From: a virus
IMG/VR virus record: IMGVR_UViG_3300042507_006529
Coordinates: 1-43,857 of that record
Length of the DNA stretch: 43,857 bases
Reading direction: 5' to 3' (one strand)
Shown here: positions 38,461-43,857 of the stretch, piece by piece
How positions within the stretch are numbered: the first letter of the stretch is position 1
How the letters are laid out: each line of letters starts with the position of its first letter
Notes under the pieces: generated by a model
The model's database searches: none
Told to the model about the DNA's origin: nothing
The model's input: only the letters and a program-made list of their open reading frames with translations
Made by a program: the position numbers and the translations under genes

Positions 38461-39371
38461 GGACCGCCCCCTACTCCGATCTTCAGGCCAGCATCGCCCG
38501 GCTGCTGGGACTCGATCCCGACAACCTCGATGCCAGCGAGTTTGCCCTGATCCGCGACGGCGTGAACCGCGGCCTGGCCAACATCGCCCGGCGCGTGGGT
38601 GCGCTCGGCTTCCAGCGGTGCGAGGAACGCTGGTTCCGCGACCATTACGTGGACGGCACCGCCTACGCCGCGGGCGCCGAGGTGTTCTACCCGCCCACGC
38701 AGACCTACTACCAGGCCCTGCGGGCGACCACCGGCAACGAGCCGGCCACCGAAAGCGGCGGGGTGTGGACCGAGAACAGCGCCTATTGGGCCGCCTGCGC
38801 CCGGGCCTATTCCGCCGCCGATTACAGCGCCACCACGGCCTACGTGGCGGGCGACCTCGCCTACTACCCGGAGACCGGCCGGTTCTACCAATGCCACACG
38901 GCCAGCACGGGCAACCTGCCGAGCAGCACCAGTTACTGGGGCGTGCTCGCGGCGTTCGATCCCTACGTGTCGCCGATCCAGACCGGCTTCACCAGCATCG
39001 GCCGGGTGATGGGCGTGTTCGCCGAGAATCCCCGGGCCTTCGCCGGGGCGCCGCATGTGCCATGGCGCCGGAGCGAGGTGGGCGTGCAGGTTTACACCGA
39101 ACAGCCCAGCGTGTGGATCGAGTTCCAGGTGCGGCCCCACCGGTTCAACGGCGTGGCGTGGAGCAACACGGCCACCTACACCGCCGTGGACGACGAGGCG
39201 GCCAGCAGCAGCACCGCCAGCAACGGCCCGCGGATCTACACCGGCACCGGCTCGCCCGAGGGCGTGGTCACCGCCGTGCCCGGCAGCATCTACATCCAGC
39301 AGGTATCCAGCACCGCCACCCAAACGTGGGTCAAGGCCACCGGCACCGGCAACACGGGGTGGGTCGGATGA
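38457..39371 (+). CDS. Tail adaptor-like protein with CBM5/12-type modules
   Basis: 304 residues. After a helical N-terminal part (IRDGVNRGLANIARRVGALG) come two modules of carbohydrate-binding pattern: YVDGTAYAAGAEVFYPPTQT with WTENSAYWA, and YSATTAYVAGDLAYYPETGR with SSTSYWGVL. Next comes VQVYTEQPSVWIEFQVRPHR, similar to a tail-joining beta fold, then a Thr-rich end. It may attach tail proteins to the head and also bind a surface glycan. The start overlaps the previous gene; the stop overlaps the tailspike start. Confidence 0.6.
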   Translation: MRTAPYSDLQASIARLLGLDPDNLDASEFALIRDGVNRGLANIARRVGALGFQRCEERWFRDHYVDGTAYAAGAEVFYPPTQTYYQALRATTGNEPATESGGVWTENSAYWAACARAYSAADYSATTAYVAGDLAYYPETGRFYQCHTASTGNLPSSTSYWGVLAAFDPYVSPIQTGFTSIGRVMGVFAENPRAFAGAPHVPWRRSEVGVQVYTEQPSVWIEFQVRPHRFNGVAWSNTATYTAVDDEAASSSTASNGPRIYTGTGSPEGVVTAVPGSIYIQQVSSTATQTWVKATGTGNTGWVG

Positions 39372-42300
39372 ACATTATGAGAACACTGTGGGCCATTATC
39401 CTGGCGCTTTGGTTTGGGTTCGCCGCCGCCGCGCAGCAGCAGGTGAACAACTTCCGCGTGCTGACCAACCTCTACGTGGGCGGCGCCATCACGGGCACCA
39501 CGTTGAACGGCTACAACATTGACGCCATCGCCACCAACAGCGCGGCCAACAAGCTCAACACCACCAACGGCGCCGCCGTGAACCTCACGGGGTCGCTGAC
39601 GAACATTAGTCTCGGTGGCACCACAATTTACAGCGGCGCAGGTAGCAACGATCTGACCGCCAACACGCTGTTCAACCTCGGACTGCGTGGCAGCAACGGT
39701 GAGACGGTGAGCGTGTATCCCAACGCGCACACCACCAAGAACATCGCTTCCATGATGGGGCTCAACACCGGACTGGTGACGACAAATTCGACGGTGGAGG
39801 TCCGCGGTTATTACGATCCGGGCGATGGCGGTGGCGGGACGTTCTATTACGCACCGTTTGAGGCGACCAACAGCGGCACAGTGTTTCAGGCCGGCAGCGC
39901 CTCCTTCGTGTGGAAGCGGCTGCTCGAAGGCCCCGCCATCGACATTCGCTGGTTTGGCGCCCGCAACAACGGTTTCCAGACCAACGAGGTTTACGATTCG
40001 ACTGCCGCCATTGAGGCCGCGGTGGATTATGCGAACGCCACCGGCTCGGCTGTATTCATTCCCGAAGGTGAGTGGATTTCCAGCGGCGGCCACGAACTTG
40101 ACGGAATCCGCATGTATGGAATCAAGGAGTTGAACCGCTTCGGTGTGGGCGGTCCGAGCCCGTTTAACACCAACGCCACGTCGGTTTTGAGGCACAAAAT
40201 CGGCGCGACCAATCACATGGTTCGGCTGTTGCGCGGCGCTCAGACAGACACGTTCAGCATGCTTGGCCGGCGTTGGTATAACCGCCGCAACGAATACACG
40301 ATTACGGCGTCAAGCTCGTCCACAATCACCGTCGCCACCAACGGCTTGCCGGCGGACCCGGCAAACCCGGCAATTCTTCCATATTACGGTGTTGGACTTC
40401 TTTACACCGCCGAGGGCGTCAACGCGGGAACGATGGTCTTCACCGACATCAATCAGACAACTGGTGTGCTTACGTTCTCATCGACGTTTGACTATTTTTG
40501 CACCGCGACCAACGGCCTGATTCCTGCCGGCTGGAAGGTAAGCATAAGCCCGACAGCCAACCTCTACAATCCGCGCACCGATGCCTACACGACCGATTTC
40601 ATTGACCCCACGCAAGCGGGGTGGAATGCCATTCAGGTAGATGGCGACCATTGCCGCATTTACGACATGACCCTCTACGGGTTCCACGTCGGCGTGAGCA
40701 TTGGAAACGTTTACTGCACCCGCGTTGAAAATCTCACGTCGCAGGGCATGGCGCTGGCCAACATTGCAAAATCCAATCCGTTCTACGGTTTCGACAGCTA
40801 CATTTCCGGGCTTTCGCTGCAATGCAGCTACACCGAGGATTTATACAATCCGCAGGCGAGCGGGGCGCCGCTGGAATACATCGGTTCGCTGCTGGTTGGC
40901 ACCGACATCATGGACGTGGCCGCCCGCTACACGCCGTTTGGCATCATGTTCCCGTCCAACGCGGACCAGTTCAACGGGCGCACGGTCATCGACCTGCCCA
41001 TCACGGGCGTTTGGTTCGGTTCGCCGAATACGCTGACGTTCGACGACCTATTGTCCGACAGCGCGTTGCATTTCGGTGTGTTTGGAGAATATGGCAACAG
41101 CGCTCAAACCAGCTTCATCATCAACAACGCCAAGTTGCGAAGCCCGGCCGAGGCCAGCCCATCCGTTCCGCCGTATCAACTCGCCCGCCCGACGAAGTGG
41201 ACCAACCCGACGGCGATGTGGGTGAACAATCCCAGCGCGACGCGATTCAATATTGGTGTGTTGGACATTCCCGACCTAGGACTTGGCAGCGGGCAACGCT
41301 TTACTAGCGGGCTTTACTTCGCGCCGGGCGGCACCGGCACCCGGTCAGTCGGCACGCTGGCAAGCACCCAAGGCGCCACCAACTTGCTCAACGGTTCCTC
41401 CGACGGCGTGACGTTCGGCATCGGTCACAACGGCTCGTTTGACGTGACTTTGGATGACTTGACGGCAACCAACAGCGTGACAGCCGCGACGGTGACCGCG
41501 ACTGGTTCCGCAACCGTGGGCACGGCCGCAAACGGTCTTTCGCTCACAGTGAACGGCGGCACCAGCGGCACGGGAATGTTGCGTCTGGTGCGCGACGGCG
41601 TGGGGACTAATTCCATCGGCGTGGGAACGCGGGCGCTGACGTTTCGCGAGACGACGCAAAACCGGACCTTCGCCCAATTCGATACGGACGGTTCCACGCT
41701 CAACCGCCTCACGTTCGGCGGCAGCGCCACCACGACTCCTCGGGATGCCTATATCGTCGGCGAAAATGCCAGCGGAACGGACCAAGCGGGCAAGATACTC
41801 TACGTCCGCCCCGGCGCCGGCACGGGCAACTCGACCAGCGGAGGTTCGATTACATTCCAGACGCCGGACGCGACGAGTTCCGGGTCAACCCTTCAATCCC
41901 ACACGTCCAAATTCACCATCCAGCGCGACGGCGACATTGCGATTGGTGACGCCGCCCAGATTGAGTTCGGCACCCGCGCCGCGCTGTCGTCGCCTTCGAC
42001 GGGCGTGTTGAGTGTGAGCGGGGTGAAGCTGGCCACGCAGCCCGCCACGGAGACGCTCACCTACTCAACTACCAACGTGACCATCACCGCGGGCAAAGGG
42101 CCGATGCAACGCAGCCTGCTGACGGTCACGAACGACTTCCAGTTGCTCTGGTCGGGATTGACGGACAACGACGGCGGCGTGGTGCATCTGATTCCAGCGA
42201 CCACCAACGTCAACGTGCTCGTCAGTTCACCCGGCCGCGCCGCGGGCAGCTCCGCCGCGACGGCAACGGGCTCAACCACGCTCACCATTACCGGCGCCAC

Positions 42301-42382
42301 GAACGGCTGGGCGGAACTCGCGTGGAGCGTCGTGTCGGTCGGTGGAACTAACCGCGTGTCGGTCAACCTGGGACCTTACTGA
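39368..42382 (+). CDS. Tailspike, pectate-lyase-like beta-helix, with signal peptide
   Basis: A 1004-residue protein whose N terminus is a Sec signal peptide (MNIMRTLWAIILALWFGFAA, cleavage near AAAAQ). The middle carries the spike marker DIRWFGARNNGFQTNEVYDS, then TAAIEAAVDYANATGSAVFI and PEGEW at about residue 195-235, typical of right-handed beta-helix tailspikes. The later part holds many short Asn/Thr/Gly strands and fibre-like repeats. It would bind and cleave a surface polysaccharide. A secretion signal on a phage tail protein is unusual. The start is the ATG at 39368 overlapping the previous stop. Confidence 0.75.
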   Translation: MNIMRTLWAIILALWFGFAAAAQQQVNNFRVLTNLYVGGAITGTTLNGYNIDAIATNSAANKLNTTNGAAVNLTGSLTNISLGGTTIYSGAGSNDLTANTLFNLGLRGSNGETVSVYPNAHTTKNIASMMGLNTGLVTTNSTVEVRGYYDPGDGGGGTFYYAPFEATNSGTVFQAGSASFVWKRLLEGPAIDIRWFGARNNGFQTNEVYDSTAAIEAAVDYANATGSAVFIPEGEWISSGGHELDGIRMYGIKELNRFGVGGPSPFNTNATSVLRHKIGATNHMVRLLRGAQTDTFSMLGRRWYNRRNEYTITASSSSTITVATNGLPADPANPAILPYYGVGLLYTAEGVNAGTMVFTDINQTTGVLTFSSTFDYFCTATNGLIPAGWKVSISPTANLYNPRTDAYTTDFIDPTQAGWNAIQVDGDHCRIYDMTLYGFHVGVSIGNVYCTRVENLTSQGMALANIAKSNPFYGFDSYISGLSLQCSYTEDLYNPQASGAPLEYIGSLLVGTDIMDVAARYTPFGIMFPSNADQFNGRTVIDLPITGVWFGSPNTLTFDDLLSDSALHFGVFGEYGNSAQTSFIINNAKLRSPAEASPSVPPYQLARPTKWTNPTAMWVNNPSATRFNIGVLDIPDLGLGSGQRFTSGLYFAPGGTGTRSVGTLASTQGATNLLNGSSDGVTFGIGHNGSFDVTLDDLTATNSVTAATVTATGSATVGTAANGLSLTVNGGTSGTGMLRLVRDGVGTNSIGVGTRALTFRETTQNRTFAQFDTDGSTLNRLTFGGSATTTPRDAYIVGENASGTDQAGKILYVRPGAGTGNSTSGGSITFQTPDATSSGSTLQSHTSKFTIQRDGDIAIGDAAQIEFGTRAALSSPSTGVLSVSGVKLATQPATETLTYSTTNVTITAGKGPMQRSLLTVTNDFQLLWSGLTDNDGGVVHLIPATTNVNVLVSSPGRAAGSSAATATGSTTLTITGATNGWAELAWSVVSVGGTNRVSVNLGPY

Positions 42383-42383
42383 G

Positions 42384-42782
42384 ATGAAAGCTGTTTCCAT
42401 CGAACTGATCTACACGAAGCTGCGTGCCATTGGCGTGCGCGACATCGTGCTCATGGATTCGGCATACGTCGCGCCATCGCGGGAATGGCTTGTTGAGTTC
42501 GGGAGCTATCTCGCTGGCAAGAAACTGGAGTTTATCCCGGAAACATTCGACTGCGAGCAATATGCCCGCTGGGCCGCGCACGAAGCGGACCTTGCATTGG
42601 TCAAGGCTGGCTTGCGCGATGCCGGCCACACTTTCGGCGAAGCGTCCTGTTTGCAGGATCGCTCCGCGCATGTTCTCAACCTCTGCCTGTGCTCCGATGA
42701 AATACTCTATGCGTTTGAACCCCAGACGGGCTTGGTCACTCCTGCTGATGGTTTTGCTGTGTGGACTCGCGTGCGGATGTAA
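42384..42782 (+). CDS. Papain-like cysteine peptidase-like protein, lysis candidate
   Basis: 132 residues. The order IPETFDCEQYARWAAHEADL, then SAHVLNLCLC and ILYAFEPQTGLV matches the Cys-His-acid spacing of small papain-fold proteins of phages (DCxxxA, HxLN, EPQ). The likely nucleophile is the Cys in DCEQ and the base the His in AHVLNL. It starts one base after the tailspike stop. It may cut peptidoglycan peptide bonds, which would make it an unusual endolysin; no classical lysozyme or amidase is visible elsewhere. Its end overlaps a lipoprotein gene in another frame. Confidence 0.55.
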   Translation: MKAVSIELIYTKLRAIGVRDIVLMDSAYVAPSREWLVEFGSYLAGKKLEFIPETFDCEQYARWAAHEADLALVKAGLRDAGHTFGEASCLQDRSAHVLNLCLCSDEILYAFEPQTGLVTPADGFAVWTRVRM

Positions 42783-42819
42783 GACACCGCCGACGTATAA
42801 CCCGCCCGCCATGCGATGA
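42697..42819 (+). CDS. Embedded Rz1-like outer-membrane lipoprotein (o-spanin)
   Basis: 40 residues (an ATG at 42709 gives 36), in a different frame inside and past the end of the previous gene. The sequence is MKYSMRLNPRRAWSLLLMVL, then a lipobox-type LACGC, and a Pro-rich end KTPPTYNPPAMR. A basic n-region, hydrophobic core, lipobox and short Pro-rich mature part embedded in another gene are hallmarks of Rz1 proteins. The spanin pair fuses inner and outer membranes at lysis, and the partner would be a coiled-coil inner-membrane protein. The stop overlaps the next start (ATGA). Confidence 0.7.
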   Translation: MKYSMRLNPRRAWSLLLMVLLCGLACGCKTPPTYNPPAMR

Positions 42820-43571
42820 AATCGCTTCTGCTTTCCCTCCTGCTCGCGCTCACCTGCTACGCGCCGACGCCGCTGTTTCTGTTGCAGAACGGGGCGACGA
42901 CGGCATTCAGCCCGGCCGACGTTTCCGGGCTCACGATCTGGCTGGTTGCCGATGACATTTCCGGGGCCGATGGCGACACGGTGCAAACATGGTCAGCGCG
43001 CACCCCGACCACGATTAACGCGACGCAAGCCACGCTCGCTTCGCGCCCCACGCTTCAGACCGGCGAAGTCAATGGGCACAATGCAGTGCTCGCGGACGGC
43101 GTAAACGACCTGATGACCCTTTCCGCGTCCGTATCCTCAACGGCCAGTTGGACCGTGTTCTCGGTGCAGAAACGCTCGGCCAGCGGGTCGCTGGGCTACG
43201 CGCTGGCAACGGCGTCAATCACTCCCCCCTACAGCCCGATCGAATACGGCTCACTCTCTCGGCTTTATGTCGCATCGAGGACAGACCAGAAATACGCCAC
43301 AATCCCAAGCCATGCGTGGCACGTGCTCACCGGCCAGGATGCGTCGGGAACGCTCAATGCGTGGGTGGATGGAACGGCTCAAACCCTGACCGCGGCCTCC
43401 GCCACCGGCACAACTGACTTTGACCGGCTGTTTGCGCGGTCAAACTTTGAGTTTTCAGCCGTCTATGTGGCCGAGCTGATCTTCTACAACCGAACACTGA
43501 CCACGACGGAGCGGCAGAACGTGGAGGCTTACCTACGGTCAGCTGAGAAATATGGGACCCCTGCGCCATGA
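42816..43571 (+). CDS. LamG/concanavalin-like secreted protein
   Basis: 251 residues with a Sec signal peptide (MKSLLLSLLLALTCYAPTPL). The jelly-roll domain follows: VSGLTIWLVADDISGADGDT, RPTLQTGEVNGHNAVLADGV, WTVFSVQKR, then AVYVAELIFYNRTLTTTERQ and NVEAYL at the end, all characteristic of LamG-type domains. These bind carbohydrates. It may be a secreted adhesin or a surface lectin made by the host cell or virion. The first 47 codons of the window are its other copy, read across the circular junction. Confidence 0.8.
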   Translation: MKSLLLSLLLALTCYAPTPLFLLQNGATTAFSPADVSGLTIWLVADDISGADGDTVQTWSARTPTTINATQATLASRPTLQTGEVNGHNAVLADGVNDLMTLSASVSSTASWTVFSVQKRSASGSLGYALATASITPPYSPIEYGSLSRLYVASRTDQKYATIPSHAWHVLTGQDASGTLNAWVDGTAQTLTAASATGTTDFDRLFARSNFEFSAVYVAELIFYNRTLTTTERQNVEAYLRSAEKYGTPAP

Positions 43572-43857
43572 GAATCATCCTTGCCATCCTGCTCGCAATA
43601 CTCCCGCTCGCGCTGTTGGCGCAAACCTCCACGGTCATCATCGTTCCCGCGCACCTCCGCGACGCGGCCAACGCGGTGGCCAAGGCAGAGTTCGATCCGC
43701 TTGGCGGCGAGTTCACGTTCACCGCGGCGATGGTCACGTTGCCCGCAACCAACGTGACGCACTTCTGGTGCGCGACGCCGTTCTCCGCAACCAATCGCGC
43801 CAAGCTCAACGTGTTGGCCAACACGCCGCCGTTTGCCGGCGTGACGCTGGTGCTGGA
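43427..43857 (+). repeat. Right copy of the imperfect terminal repeat
   Basis: This matches 1-431 with 17 substitutions and no indels; most changes are synonymous or conservative and lie in the early part of the small secreted protein gene. It marks the end of one genome length of 43426 bases. Confidence 0.9.
43568..43857 (+). CDS. Small secreted protein, second version (cut by window edge)
   Basis: The frame begins with the ATGA overlap and the same signal peptide as the gene at 142, then differs in a few residues (STVIIVPAHLRD against STIVIVPAALRD, and one Leu to Met) before becoming identical. It runs off the window after about 96 codons. It represents the same locus in a variant genome, or a second allele at the other end of a linear molecule. 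Confidence 0.75.
   Translation, partial: MRIILAILLAILPLALLAQTSTVIIVPAHLRDAANAVAKAEFDPLGGEFTFTAAMVTLPATNVTHFWCATPFSATNRAKLNVLANTPPFAGVTLVL

Noticed and set aside
38618-39367. N-terminal extension of the tailspike in the same frame
   Set aside because: The extension overlaps the adaptor-like gene completely and is Arg/His-rich; a signal peptide starts at the ATG at 39368 overlapping the previous stop.

Overview
The window reads as one complete temperate tailed-phage genome of about 43.4 kb in a high-GC background. It is seen as a circular or terminally redundant molecule. Bases 1-431 recur at 43427-43857 with no indels and 17 substitutions, so the gene cut at the left edge is the same as the one before the right edge. 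Portal, scaffold and major capsid genes, a beta-propeller tail protein, a tailspike and large internal-virion-type proteins, with no tape-measure or tail-tube gene, point to a short-tailed (podovirus, loosely P22-like) virion. The host is probably a member of the Verrucomicrobiota. That is an inference from the GC content, the LamG-type secreted protein and the dense short interspersed repeats; nothing in the window proves it.

Layout. 1-1825: end of the LamG gene and a run of small overlapping genes with a lipoprotein, a coiled-coil/membrane protein and probable lysis or surface functions. 1935-7715: tail propeller protein, two glycosyltransferase-like genes and a tail fibre with tandem domains. 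7741-16883: internal virion or ejection candidates, ending in a 2016-residue polyvalent protein with an ADP-ribosyltransferase-like domain and a zincin motif. 16884-17076: attP, with the 3' part of a tRNA-Ser(CGA), flanking integrase arm-site candidates and a terminator. 17077-20649 (minus strand): integrase and a lysogeny operon that includes a BamE-like lipoprotein and a ribbon-helix-helix (RHH) regulator. 20650-20729: AT-rich divergent switch with dyad operators. 20730-24732: early rightward genes (second RHH protein, HTH proteins, replication initiator with internal iterons). 24856-28904: C5-cytosine methyltransferase, DnaB-type helicase and small genes. 28959-31663: terminase large subunit, N6-adenine methyltransferase and an HTH protein. 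31819-39371: portal, scaffold, major capsid and head-tail genes. 39368-43857: tailspike, papain-like cysteine-peptidase candidate, an embedded Rz1-like lipoprotein and the LamG protein.

Most neighbouring genes overlap by 4 bases (ATGA or GTGA), which implies long translationally coupled operons. The divergent RHH pair probably sets the lysis/lysogeny choice. The initiator with its iterons and the helicase replicate the genome. The two methyltransferases may protect it from restriction. Terminase and portal package it.

The most unusual property is a set of short-period interspersed repeats. Family A has three GCGAAG hexamers, family B three GGAA units, both at 8-bp spacing, and families C-F are rarer. 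Many copies form inverted pairs at gene borders. Copies also supply ribosome-binding sites and start codons, C-terminal tails, most of one lipoprotein signal peptide, and the junction of a gene fusion that duplicates a helix-turn-helix domain.
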